DNA of 64,000 nt, from NCBI GenBank assembly GCA_022790855.1, contig JAAVYA010000035.1, positions 1-64,000 on the forward strand, given 5' to 3'. Shown here piece by piece: positions 33,059-41,860 of the stretch. The DNA comes from Lachnospiraceae bacterium. Lineage in GTDB: Bacteria; Bacillota; Clostridia; Lachnospirales; Lachnospiraceae. The position numbers and the translations under genes are program-made. Position 1 is the first letter of the stretch; each line of letters starts with the position of its first letter. Below the pieces are notes generated by a model. The model was not told where the DNA came from. It saw only the letters and a list, made by a program, of their open reading frames with translations, and searched no databases.

Positions 33059-34594
33059 TTGTATAGTATTGTATCTACAGCGTCCATACATGGTGTTTTA
33101 AGTATGATCGTGCAGGTTGAGGCGGATGTATGCAGCGGATTGCCGGCTTTTGAAATGGTAGGTTTTTTATCTTCCCAAGTGCGGGAAGCAAAAGAGCGGA
33201 TCCGTGCTGCCATCCGTAATGCCGGAGTATTGCTGCCCCCGAAACGGATCACCATTAATCTGTGTCCGGCAGATGTAAAAAAGAATGGGACAGGATTTGA
33301 CCTCCCCATTGCATTAGCAGTACTTTCAGCGTATGGAATCGTTCCCCATCAACGATTAAAGGAGACGCTTTTTGTAGGAGAAATCACCTTGAATGGGGAA
33401 CTCCGTCCCGTGAAAGGGATGCTTCCCATGGCCCTGGAGGCTCAGAAGGCGGGCTTTACCAAGGCGGTAGTTCCCAAGGAAAATGCCTGGGAGGCAGGTT
33501 TTGCACAGAACCTAAAAGTATATCCGGTCTCTGCTTTATCGGAGGTGATTGGGTTTTTAAAGGGAGAAATTTTGACAGAAAATCCCCCTATTAATATAGA
33601 AAAAACACAATCTATGGCGGCCACAGCGGTTGATTTCTCTCAGATAAACGGACAATATATGCTGCGCAGAGCCTGTGAAGTGGCTGCAGCCGGAATGCAT
33701 AATATTTTAATGACAGGGCCTCCCGGTACAGGAAAGACTTTGGCGGCCAATGCGATGGCGTCTATTCTTCCGCCTCTGATGGAAGAAGAAATGATGGAAC
33801 TGGCGGGGATTTACAGTGTCAGCGGCCTGTTTGCAGAACGGAGAGAACAGCTGTACCAAAGGCCGTTTAGGTCTCCTCATGATTCCGTAACCAGGTCTGC
33901 CTTATTGGGCGGCGGGCGTGTGCCAAAGCCAGGAGAGATCAGCCTGGCTCATAAAGGGATTTTGTTTCTGGATGAGCTGACCGAATATGAAAAGCCTTTG
34001 TTAGAACAACTCAGACAGCCATTGGAAGAACGGTGTATCCGCCTGGTGCGACAGACGGGTACATATTGCTATCCCGCAGATTTTATTTTGGTGGCCGCTA
34101 TGAACCCTTGTGGCTGTGGATATTATCCGAACCGTGAAAAATGTACCTGTACGCCCGGACAGATCCGCCAGCATTTGGCAAAAGTCAGCCGCCCTTTATT
34201 AGATCGGATGGATTTGACCGTGGAGGCGCCGAAAGTTAAAATAGAAGAATTGGTTCAGAAAAAGGAGAATGAAAGCTCACAGGATATACGGGAGCGTGTA
34301 CAGAGGGCCCATGAAATACAAAAACGACGTTTTCAAAAGGAATCCTGTAATTATAACGGCAGAATGGAACCGGGACAGTTGAGGCGGTTTTGCCCTATGG
34401 ATCCAGGAGCAAAAGGACAGCTGACTCAGGCATATGAAGCTTTGGATTTAAGTGCGCGGGCCTATCACAGGCTGGTCCGCGTGGCCAGGACCATTGCGGA
34501 TTTGGAAGGCAGCGAAGAGATTAAAGAACATCATATGGAGGAGGCTTTGCTCTATCGGAATATGGATGGAACATCCTGGAGGATGAGGCTATGA
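33059..34594 (+). CDS. comM: Mg-chelatase-like AAA+ protein YifB/ComM
   Basis: A 511-aa AAA+ helicase-like protein; ComM promotes branch migration during transformation in Gram-negatives. N-terminal Lon-like domain: VEADVCSGLPAFEMVG, EAKERIRAAIRNAG, CPADVKKNGTGFDLPIA. AAA+ core: Walker A GPPGTGKTL (~220-228), Walker B LFLDELTE, sensor AAMNPCGCGYYP, C-terminal ARAYHRLVRVARTIADL. Start is TTG 33059 with AAAGGA upstream; there is no better in-frame ATG near the conserved N-terminus. It overlaps dprA by 4 nt. Confidence 0.9.
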   Translation: MYSIVSTASIHGVLSMIVQVEADVCSGLPAFEMVGFLSSQVREAKERIRAAIRNAGVLLPPKRITINLCPADVKKNGTGFDLPIALAVLSAYGIVPHQRLKETLFVGEITLNGELRPVKGMLPMALEAQKAGFTKAVVPKENAWEAGFAQNLKVYPVSALSEVIGFLKGEILTENPPINIEKTQSMAATAVDFSQINGQYMLRRACEVAAAGMHNILMTGPPGTGKTLAANAMASILPPLMEEEMMELAGIYSVSGLFAERREQLYQRPFRSPHDSVTRSALLGGGRVPKPGEISLAHKGILFLDELTEYEKPLLEQLRQPLEERCIRLVRQTGTYCYPADFILVAAMNPCGCGYYPNREKCTCTPGQIRQHLAKVSRPLLDRMDLTVEAPKVKIEELVQKKENESSQDIRERVQRAHEIQKRRFQKESCNYNGRMEPGQLRRFCPMDPGAKGQLTQAYEALDLSARAYHRLVRVARTIADLEGSEEIKEHHMEEALLYRNMDGTSWRMRL

Positions 34595-35712
34595 AATACG
34601 CTTTTTGGTTTGCTGGGGCGGCTGGGATCTCCAATATGGAAAAGCTCCGCCTTCTGGAGCTGTTTGGGTCAGAGGAAGAGATTTACCATATGACGGAATA
34701 TCGTCTGGATCAGATGCATATGATACCAGAAAGAACGAAAGAAGCATTGCTTGCTGCTAAAAAAGGAGAAGATTGGGAACGGGAATATCAGAAGTTTCTT
34801 GAAACAGGGATTCAATTTTTCCCTTACGGAAGTCCTGGATATCCTGAAAAGCTAACCCATATTTACGATCCACCTTACTGTCTGTATGTGAAAGGAAAAC
34901 TTCCGCCGAAAGAACAAATCTGCATAGCAGTGGTGGGAGCCAGAAAGTGCACCTCTTATGGACAGGCTGCGGCAGAACTCATCGGCAGGAAGCTGGCATT
35001 GGCCGGGGCCGGCGTGATCAGCGGAATGGCATATGGAATTGATACAGCTGCCCATGAAGGAGCGGTGTCGCCCTGGGGAGAGCAGTATGGCCGAAATCGG
35101 ATTGTGACAGAATCGGCCGCGTATGGGGTGCTGGGGTGCGGCGTAGATATCTGTTATCCGGCCAGGAACCGGCAGCTATACCACAAAGTAGAGACTTGCG
35201 GCGGTTTAATTTCAGAGTTCCCGGTGGGATGCGGCCCTCAAAAATGGTTTTTTCCTATGCGCAATCGGATTATCAGCGGGCTGTCGGATGCAGTTGTCGT
35301 GGTGGAAGCCAGAAAACGCAGCGGTTCTCTGATCACGGCCGATCTTGCTCTGGAGCAGGGAAAACCGGTATATGCAGTTCCGGGAAGGATCGGAGATGAG
35401 CTCAGCTATGGCACAAACTGGCTGCTGTCCCAGGGGGCGGAAGTCTTATATTCTTTCAAAGAATTTATGCAGGAAATGGGATTATTTGCCAGGGAAGATC
35501 AGGGCCGGGAAAAAATAGTGGAAATTCCACTTGAAAAAAATGAATGGTTGGTGTATAGTGGTTTCGGCTCCACTCCAAAGCATTTGGAGGCCGTGATAGA
35601 AGAATCAGGGCTGACATTTGCCGAGGCTGCAGCAGCTTTGGCAGGGCTTAAGAAGAAGGGGCGGATACAGGAAGTCTATAAGAATTATTTTATAAAAGTG
35701 ATGATAGAGTAA
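34591..35712 (+). CDS. dprA: DNA processing protein DprA (Smf)
   Basis: A 373-aa protein that loads RecA on incoming single-stranded DNA. Rossmann-like core: VVGARKCTSYGQAAAE, ISGMAYGIDTAAHEGA, then FPMRNRIISGLSDAVVVVEARKRSGSLITADLALEQG and VPGRIGDELSYGTNWLLSQGA. N-terminal SAM-like helix-hairpin (~1-60) and C-terminal winged helix (~305-373) are present. A short insertion (WGEQYGRNRIVTESAAYG) interrupts the usual AHxGAL...VLGCG stretch. ATGA overlap with comM. Confidence 0.92.
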   Translation: MKYAFWFAGAAGISNMEKLRLLELFGSEEEIYHMTEYRLDQMHMIPERTKEALLAAKKGEDWEREYQKFLETGIQFFPYGSPGYPEKLTHIYDPPYCLYVKGKLPPKEQICIAVVGARKCTSYGQAAAELIGRKLALAGAGVISGMAYGIDTAAHEGAVSPWGEQYGRNRIVTESAAYGVLGCGVDICYPARNRQLYHKVETCGGLISEFPVGCGPQKWFFPMRNRIISGLSDAVVVVEARKRSGSLITADLALEQGKPVYAVPGRIGDELSYGTNWLLSQGAEVLYSFKEFMQEMGLFAREDQGREKIVEIPLEKNEWLVYSGFGSTPKHLEAVIEESGLTFAEAAAALAGLKKKGRIQEVYKNYFIKVMIE

Positions 35713-35734
35713 CAGGAACAAGGAGTAAGTACAA

Positions 35735-37804
35735 ATGGCGAAATATCTTGTAATCGTAGAATCACCTGCGAAAGTAAAAACCATCAAAAAGTTTTTGGGA
35801 AAGAATTATGAAGTGACAGCATCCAACGGCCATGTCCGGGATATGCCCAAAAGCCAGCTGGGATTTGATGCAAAGAACGACTATGAGCCTAAGTACATTA
35901 CGATACGCGGGAAAGGAGATATTCTCGCAAAGCTGCGCAAAGAGGTAAAAAAAGCTGAAAAAGTCTATCTTGCAACGGACCCTGACCGGGAGGGGGAAGC
36001 AATCTCCTGGCACTTGTCCAAGGCGTTAAAGCTGGATGAAGATAAAATGTACCGCATCAGCTTTAATGAAATAACCCAGAATGCGGTAAAGACCTCTTTA
36101 AAGCGGGCCAGGGATATTGATATGGATCTGGTAAACGCCCAGCAGGCCCGCCGTATGCTGGACCGGATGGTGGGCTACCGCATCAGCCCGTTGCTCTGGG
36201 CCAAAGTAAAAAGGGGCTTAAGCGCCGGCAGGGTGCAGTCGGTGGCCCTTCGGATCATTTGCGACCGGGAAGAAGAGATCAATGCATTTATTCCCGAAGA
36301 ATATTGGAGCTTGGATGCCAAGCTTTCGGTACAGGGAGAACGGAAACTGCTGACAGCGAAGTTTTTCGGAGATAAAGACGGTAAGATCACGGTCCATTCC
36401 AAGGAGGAACTTGACCAGATTCTAAAGGAACTGGAAGGAAGCAGCTATCAGGTACTGGATGTGAAAAAAGGAGAGCGTATCAAGCGGGCGCCGCTGCCTT
36501 TTATTACCAGTACATTGCAGCAGGAGGCCTCCAAAGTCTTGAATTTTTCCACACAAAAAACCATGCGTCTGGCCCAGCAGCTTTATGAAGGAATTGACAT
36601 CAAAGGACAAGGGACCGTGGGCTTGATCACTTATCTGAGGACGGATTCCGTCCGTATCTCAGAAGAAGCGGACGCAGCTGCAAGGGAATACATCAAAGAG
36701 CGGTTCGGAGAAGTATATGTGGCTGTTGCAGAACAGGTGAAAAAGGGCGGGAATAAAATTCAGGATGCCCATGAGGCGATCCGGCCTTCCGAAATTACCA
36801 GAACACCGGTGATGGTGAAGGAATCCTTAAGCCGGGATCAGTTCCGGCTGTATCAGCTGATCTGGAACCGTTTTGCTGCAAGCCGTATGAGTCCTGCCAA
36901 GTACGAGACTACCTCCGTAAAAATCGGCGCAGGGGATTATCGTTTTAGCGTGGCGGCTTCCCGGGTGGTATTTGAAGGATTTATGTCGGTATATACCAGT
37001 GATGAAGATGAAAAAGGGGAAAATAATGTACTGCTGAAATCCATTGGAACAGATACGAAGCTGACATTAAAAGAGCTGGAAGAAAAGCAGCATTTTACAC
37101 AGCCGCCGGCCCATTTTACAGAAGCTTCCTTGGTAAAAGCCCTGGAAGAACTGGGGATTGGCCGTCCCAGCACGTACGCTCCCACCATTACCACTATTTT
37201 AGCCAGGCACTATGTCACCAAGGAGAACAAGAATCTCTATGTGACAGAACTGGGAGAAGTAGTCAACGCCATCATGAAAGACGCATTTCCCTATATTGTG
37301 GATGATAAATTTACGGCTAATATGGAATTGTTGTTGGATAAGGTGGAAGAGGGGGCAGTAAATTGGAAAACCATTGTGCGGAATTTTTATCCTGATTTGG
37401 AAAAAGCCGTGCAGGATGCGGAAAAGGAATTGGAGAAAATTAAGATCGAAGATGAAGTGACCGATGTGATCTGCGAGTCCTGCGGCAGGAATATGGTGGT
37501 GAAGTATGGCCCTCACGGCAGGTTTTTGGCTTGCCCAGGCTTTCCAGAATGCAAAAATACCAAACCCTATCTGGAAAAAATTGGGGTGGCTTGTCCCAAA
37601 TGCGGTAAAGAGGTTGTTTTGAAAAAAACGAAAAAGGGAAGAAAATATTACGGCTGTGAAGATAATCCTGAATGTGATTTTATGTCTTGGCAGAGACCAT
37701 CTGATCAAAAGTGTCCCCAATGCGGCGGATGCATGGTGGAGAAGGGAAATAAATTGGTCTGTACACAGGAGCAATGCGGTTACGTGACAGAGAAAAAGAA
37801 GTAA
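35735..37804 (+). CDS. topA: DNA topoisomerase I
   Basis: A 689-aa type IA topoisomerase that relaxes negative supercoils. TOPRIM: LVIVESPAKVKTIKKFLG and TDPDREGEAISWHL; active-site Tyr in GLITYLRTDSVRIS; QDAHEAIRPSE; GIGRPSTYA. Three C-terminal Cys4 zinc ribbons: CESCGRN..CPGFPEC, CPKCGKE..CEDNPEC, CPQCGGC..CTQEQC. Length is normal. RBS AAGGAGTAAG. It sits between dprA and codY as in Bacillus. Confidence 0.95.
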   Translation: MAKYLVIVESPAKVKTIKKFLGKNYEVTASNGHVRDMPKSQLGFDAKNDYEPKYITIRGKGDILAKLRKEVKKAEKVYLATDPDREGEAISWHLSKALKLDEDKMYRISFNEITQNAVKTSLKRARDIDMDLVNAQQARRMLDRMVGYRISPLLWAKVKRGLSAGRVQSVALRIICDREEEINAFIPEEYWSLDAKLSVQGERKLLTAKFFGDKDGKITVHSKEELDQILKELEGSSYQVLDVKKGERIKRAPLPFITSTLQQEASKVLNFSTQKTMRLAQQLYEGIDIKGQGTVGLITYLRTDSVRISEEADAAAREYIKERFGEVYVAVAEQVKKGGNKIQDAHEAIRPSEITRTPVMVKESLSRDQFRLYQLIWNRFAASRMSPAKYETTSVKIGAGDYRFSVAASRVVFEGFMSVYTSDEDEKGENNVLLKSIGTDTKLTLKELEEKQHFTQPPAHFTEASLVKALEELGIGRPSTYAPTITTILARHYVTKENKNLYVTELGEVVNAIMKDAFPYIVDDKFTANMELLLDKVEEGAVNWKTIVRNFYPDLEKAVQDAEKELEKIKIEDEVTDVICESCGRNMVVKYGPHGRFLACPGFPECKNTKPYLEKIGVACPKCGKEVVLKKTKKGRKYYGCEDNPECDFMSWQRPSDQKCPQCGGCMVEKGNKLVCTQEQCGYVTEKKK

Positions 37805-37823
37805 TTTTTGGAAAAATATGAAA

Positions 37824-37838
37824 AATTCAGCGAAAATT
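37824..37838. promoter_or_regulatory. Weak CodY-box-like site upstream of codY
   Basis: The 15 bases match the CodY consensus AATTTTCWGAAAATT at 11 positions (AATT at the left, GAAAATT at the right). It lies 12 bp upstream of the -35 box. Four mismatches make it a marginal candidate for autoregulation. Confidence 0.3.
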
Positions 37839-37849
37839 TAGAAAAAACA

Positions 37850-37878
37850 TTGAACGTGATTTCGGAATGTGGTAGAAT
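37850..37878 (+). promoter_or_regulatory. SigA promoter of codY
   Basis: TTGAAC (37850-37855), 17-bp spacer, TAGAAT (37873-37878), giving a leader of about 35 nt. Confidence 0.72.
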
Positions 37879-37919
37879 CAAAAAAGAACAAAAAAAGTGA
37901 AAAAATTGGGAGGTACAAA

Positions 37920-38708
37920 ATGAGCGTTCAGTTATTGGATAAGACTAGAAAGATCAACAAGCTTCTTCATAATAACAACTCATCGAAAGTCGTTTTTAAC
38001 GATATCTGTGAAGTGCTGACGGGTATTTTGGATTCCAATGTACTGGTGATTAGCAGAAAGGGAAAAGTGCTGGGAGCCAGCAAACACGCAGGGATAGATG
38101 AGATTACGGAACTGATTGCAAAAGAAGTGGGCGGATTCATAGACATGGTATTGAATGAGAGGCTTTTGGGGATTTTGTCCACCAAGGAGAATGTGAATCT
38201 GGAGACTTTGGGTTTTACCGCTTTGGATGTGGGCAGATACCGTGCAATTATTACTCCTATTGATATTGCAGGTGAACGCTTGGGAACGCTGTTTGTATAC
38301 CGCCAGGATGAACAATATGGGATTGACGATATTATATTGAGCGAGTACGGTACTACTGTGGTAGGCCTTGAGATGATGCGCTCTGTGAATGAAGAAAATG
38401 AAGAAGAATCCAGGAAGATTCAGATTGTAAAGTCGGCAATCGGTACATTGTCCTTTTCCGAATTGGAAGCCATCACCCATATTTTTGACGAGATGGATGG
38501 AAAAGAGGGCATTCTGGTAGCCAGCAAAATTGCTGACAGGGTAGGGATCACCCGTTCTGTAATTGTGAATGCTCTAAGGAAGTTTGAAAGTGCAGGCGTT
38601 ATAGAGTCCCGTTCTTCCGGAATGAAAGGGACATACATTAAAGTACTCAATGATGTGGTGTTTGAGGAACTGGATAAGATAAAAAAACAGAATATAAAAC
38701 ACGGATGA
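37920..38708 (+). CDS. codY: GTP- and BCAA-sensing global regulator CodY
   Basis: A 262-aa repressor of nutrient-limitation genes, including motility and sporulation genes in several Firmicutes. GAF domain ~1-155 (LLDKTRKINKLL, NVLVISRKGKVLG, ERLLGILSTKENVNLETL, ITPIDIAGERLGTLFVYR); winged helix ~200-262 (EGILVASKIADRVGITRSVIVNALRKFESAGVIESRSSGMKGTYIKVLN-type motif). Start is ATG 37920 with GGGAGGT upstream; the frame is open 51 nt earlier but without an RBS. It directly precedes the flagellar operon. Confidence 0.95.
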   Translation: MSVQLLDKTRKINKLLHNNNSSKVVFNDICEVLTGILDSNVLVISRKGKVLGASKHAGIDEITELIAKEVGGFIDMVLNERLLGILSTKENVNLETLGFTALDVGRYRAIITPIDIAGERLGTLFVYRQDEQYGIDDIILSEYGTTVVGLEMMRSVNEENEEESRKIQIVKSAIGTLSFSELEAITHIFDEMDGKEGILVASKIADRVGITRSVIVNALRKFESAGVIESRSSGMKGTYIKVLNDVVFEELDKIKKQNIKHG

Positions 38709-38871
38709 TGAGAAAAAGGAGAGGGAGATTCTGATATCAAGAGGAATGCTTTCTTTCTTTTTTCTACGGATTCCGGGGATTACAAATAGTTTTGGATCCG
38801 GAAGATTACTGGATATTTTGTACATATTATGTCAAAAAAACACAATATCGTGTAAAAAAATATAAAAACAC

Positions 38872-38899
38872 TTGCATTTTTCGACAAATGACATATAAT
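38872..38899 (+). promoter_or_regulatory. Promoter of the flagellar operon
   Basis: TTGCAT (38872-38877), 16-bp spacer, consensus TATAAT (38894-38899), about 40 nt before the flgB ATG. A SigA-type promoter, which fits an early (class 2 hook-basal body) operon. No SigD-type (TAAA/GCCGATAA) box was found here. No good terminator was seen between codY and this point. Confidence 0.65.
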
Positions 38900-38938
38900 A
38901 GAGTAGAGTATGTTTGCCAAGTAGAAGGAGGGACTTAT

Positions 38939-39328
38939 ATGATCAGTTCCAATTTGTATAATTATGTAAATATTCTGGATAAGGCCGCAGATGCAAGCTG
39001 GTTGCGGCAAGAGGCAATCAGCAACAATATTGCCAACCAGGATACGCCTACATATAAGCGCCAGGACGTGAATTTTGAAGGCGTATTGGAGCAGGAATTG
39101 GGCAAGAGCAAATATAAGACGCTGGATGAAAAAGTGAGGGATGTGCATATGAGCCATTTAAATGCACAGGTATATACAGATTCCGCACAGTATTCTTACC
39201 GCATAGACGATAACAATGTGGATCCGGAGCAGGAATATGTGCAGCTCGCATCTTCCCAGATTAAATATAATGCTCTGATTGATAGTATGAATGAAGAATT
39301 TTCCAGAATTAAAAGCGTGATTAAATAA
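38939..39328 (+). CDS. flgB: Flagellar rod protein FlgB
   Basis: A 129-aa proximal rod subunit of the basal body. The N-terminal rod signature AISNNIANQDTPTYKR (residues ~26-41) and C-terminal YVQLASSQIKYNALIDSMNEEF-type amphipathic helix are present. Start ATG 38939 has AAGGAGGG 8 nt upstream; the longer open frame upstream is not supported. First gene of the operon. Confidence 0.93.
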   Translation: MISSNLYNYVNILDKAADASWLRQEAISNNIANQDTPTYKRQDVNFEGVLEQELGKSKYKTLDEKVRDVHMSHLNAQVYTDSAQYSYRIDDNNVDPEQEYVQLASSQIKYNALIDSMNEEFSRIKSVIK

Positions 39329-39345
39329 GAGAAAGGGGCAGCAGT

Positions 39346-39789
39346 ATGTCATTGTTTCAGTCTTTTAATATTAATGCTTCCGGCATGACGGCCCAGCGGT
39401 TCCGTATGGATGTGATATCGGAGAATGTTGCGAATGTCAATACTACAAGGGATAGTGACGGCAATCCCTATCGGAGAAAGATCGTGACCTTTGCGGAGAA
39501 GGAGGTAACGCCTTTCAGTAAGGTGTTGAACAATACCAGAGAAGCATATTTGGGGAATGGTGTAAAAGTGTTTTCTTTAAAGGAAGATACGGAGTCAGAT
39601 TTTATAATGAAATATGATCCTGCCCATCCGGATGCAGACGAGAATGGATATGTGTCCTATCCGAATGTGAACATTGTAACGGAGATGACGAATATGATCG
39701 ATGCCAGTCGGTCTTATGAAGCAAACGCAACGGCTTTTGAGTCCAGCAAGGCTATGGCGATGAAAGGATTGGAATTGGGCAAATCATAA
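39346..39789 (+). CDS. flgC: Flagellar rod protein FlgC
   Basis: A 147-aa rod subunit. N-terminus FQSFNINASGMTAQRFRMDVISENVANVNTT (rod/hook motif), middle KVLNNTREAYLGNGVKV, C-terminus VNIVTEMTNMIDASRSYEANATAFESSKAM, the classic FlgC ending. RBS GAGAAAGGGGCAG. It ends 111 nt before fliE; that gap holds two hairpins. Confidence 0.95.
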   Translation: MSLFQSFNINASGMTAQRFRMDVISENVANVNTTRDSDGNPYRRKIVTFAEKEVTPFSKVLNNTREAYLGNGVKVFSLKEDTESDFIMKYDPAHPDADENGYVSYPNVNIVTEMTNMIDASRSYEANATAFESSKAMAMKGLELGKS

Positions 39790-39811
39790 AGAGGATAATA
39801 ATCTGATCATA

Positions 39812-39872
39812 CCCCGTAGCAGGCTGCGGGGCATTAGAAGTGCGGCATAGCGGCCGCTGTCTCGTTGGCCGC
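39812..39872 (+). other. Two GC-rich hairpins between flgC and fliE
   Basis: Stem A CCCCG/CGGGG (39812-39816, 39827-39831, extendable by AGC/GCT); stem B GCGGCC/GGCCGC (39850-39855, 39867-39872). Neither has a T-tract, so they are more likely mRNA processing or stability elements than terminators. Confidence 0.5.
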
Positions 39873-39900
39873 AGGAAAAATGAAAGGGAGTGTTGTTATT

Positions 39901-40212
39901 ATGGATGTATCATCCATGACCGGCATATCTTCGGAATACTTAAAGGATATGGTTCAGAAAAGTTCGGAGTATGAGATACAAGATAAAGGGTTTGATACGG
40001 TACTCCGGTCGGCAATGGATATGTTAGATGAGACAAATGCATTGCAGAATTATGCGGAGGAAGCAGAGATACAGTTTGCATTGGGCTATTCCACCAATAC
40101 CCACGATCTAAGGATTGCGCAGGAGAAGGCCAATATTGCACTGCAGTATACGGTAGCGGTGAGGGATAAAGTTATAGAAGCTTACAAAGAGATCATGAAT
40201 CTTCAGATGTAA
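39901..40212 (+). CDS. fliE: Flagellar hook-basal body protein FliE
   Basis: A 103-aa protein joining the MS ring to the rod. C-terminal half matches FliE: ALQNYAEEAEIQFALGYSTNTHDLRIAQEKANIALQYTVAVRDKVIEAYKEIMNLQ-type with the invariant 'R.K...AYxEIMxMQ' end. Start ATG 39901 with AAAGGGAG upstream; an open frame extends 36 nt earlier without an RBS. Confidence 0.92.
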   Translation: MDVSSMTGISSEYLKDMVQKSSEYEIQDKGFDTVLRSAMDMLDETNALQNYAEEAEIQFALGYSTNTHDLRIAQEKANIALQYTVAVRDKVIEAYKEIMNLQM

Positions 40213-40231
40213 TTATGGGTGGTAATATTCT

Positions 40232-41857
40232 ATGATAGACAGATTAAAACAAATTCCGGCAAGGGCAATGGAATGGTGGAAAAAATATAATACAAAGCAG
40301 AAGGCCATTTTGCTCAGTATTGCTGCGGTGGTCATCGTGGGACTCGTGATTTTGGGAGTTGTGCTGTCGAAACCGAAAATGGTGGTTCTCAAAGAGTGTG
40401 AGAATACAAAAGAAGCATCTGATATACAAAACCTGCTTCGGGACAATGATATCAAATTTGAGGTGAGCAATGACGGGCTGGTATTTTCCGTGCGGGCTGA
40501 GGATGAAGCTACTGCAACCATTCTCTTAGGAGAAAATAATATTACGGCTTATGGCTACGAATGGGAGAATTTGAACAATGTCTTCAGCGGCGGATTCAGC
40601 GCGACAGAGGGAGATAAGGGCAAGAAATACAAGCTTTATATGGAAGAGGATTTGGCCGAGAAGCTGAAATCTTTGGCGGCCGTTGAAGATGCCCGGGTAA
40701 CCTTGAATGTTCCGGAAGATAACGGAACGCTGATTTCCAGAAATGAGCCAAGCTATGCCTGGGTAGTTCTGGATTTGAACAGTGAATTGGAAGAAAGTGT
40801 GTCCCAGGGATTAGGAAGGGCTATTGCAACGGCTCTTGGCAATGAGAACACGGATAATATTACGATTTTAGATTCCAGAGGGAATACGTTGTTTGCCGGG
40901 GGCGAAAGCGACAGCAGTGTTGGGAGCGCCAACAACAATTTGGAGCTGAAAAGCAAGGCGGAGACTCAGGTGGCCAACGAAGTGCGTAAGGCTATTATGG
41001 AGACAAACCTTTACAGCAGCGTATCCGTAGTGCCAAATCTGGATATCGAATACAAAGAGTCTACCGTAACCGATCGGGAAGTATACCCGGCCCGGGGACA
41101 GGAGGACAAAGGGCTTCCAAGTTCAGAGCGGGATTATAGTAATAATGCGACCGGTGGGGCGGCAGCGGCGCCAGGGACGGATGCTAATGATAATACGGGA
41201 TATGTAGTTGAAGACGGGGCAGTGACCAGTCAAGAGATTACGGATCATGAGACTACATACGACAACAGCGAGCGTGTTACTAACGAAAAAATTACTTCCG
41301 GGAGGCCTAATTATGAAACGTCTTCTTTGGCGGTAGTGGCTTCCAAATACCAAATTTATAATGAGAGGGATATGAGGGAGGACGGCTTGCTGGACGGAAC
41401 CACCTTTGATGAATTTGTAGAAGCTAACGGTGAGAACCGCCCAATGGAGGTTGACCCTACACTGGTTACGATGGTGGCTAATGCCACTGGAATTGCAGAA
41501 GAAAATATTTCGATCGTGGCTTATGAGGTACCGTTTTTTGAGTATGCAAAAGATGAGAGCCGTAATTTTATGGATTATCTGCCGATCGTACTGGCGGCTT
41601 TGATCATGCTTATGCTGGGCTTCGTAGTATTTCGGAGTACCCGGAGAGAAGCGGAAGAGCCGGTGGCAGAGATGGAACCGGAACTTTCTGTGGAGGCATT
41701 GCTGGAGTCTACCAAGGAGGCGGAACAAAGCGAGTTGGAAGATATTGGATTTACGGAGAAATCTGAGATTCGGGTTTTAATAGAAAAATTTGTAGACGAG
41801 AATCCGGAAGCGGCTGCTTCGCTGCTGCGGAACTGGTTGAATGAGGAGTGGGAATAG
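40232..41857 (+). CDS. fliF: Flagellar MS-ring protein FliF
   Basis: A 541-aa membrane ring protein. Helix 1 ~24-47 (AILLSIAAVVIVGLVILGVVL), ring-building motifs (LRDNDIKFEVSNDGLVFSV, KLYMEEDLAEKLKSLAAVEDARVTLNVPED), a variable periplasmic loop ~290-370, helix 2 ~449-469, and a C-terminal FliG-binding tail (AASLLRNWLNEEWE). Length is typical. Starts 19 nt after fliE. Confidence 0.95.
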   Translation: MIDRLKQIPARAMEWWKKYNTKQKAILLSIAAVVIVGLVILGVVLSKPKMVVLKECENTKEASDIQNLLRDNDIKFEVSNDGLVFSVRAEDEATATILLGENNITAYGYEWENLNNVFSGGFSATEGDKGKKYKLYMEEDLAEKLKSLAAVEDARVTLNVPEDNGTLISRNEPSYAWVVLDLNSELEESVSQGLGRAIATALGNENTDNITILDSRGNTLFAGGESDSSVGSANNNLELKSKAETQVANEVRKAIMETNLYSSVSVVPNLDIEYKESTVTDREVYPARGQEDKGLPSSERDYSNNATGGAAAAPGTDANDNTGYVVEDGAVTSQEITDHETTYDNSERVTNEKITSGRPNYETSSLAVVASKYQIYNERDMREDGLLDGTTFDEFVEANGENRPMEVDPTLVTMVANATGIAEENISIVAYEVPFFEYAKDESRNFMDYLPIVLAALIMLMLGFVVFRSTRREAEEPVAEMEPELSVEALLESTKEAEQSELEDIGFTEKSEIRVLIEKFVDENPEAAASLLRNWLNEEWE

Positions 41858-41860
41858 CAA

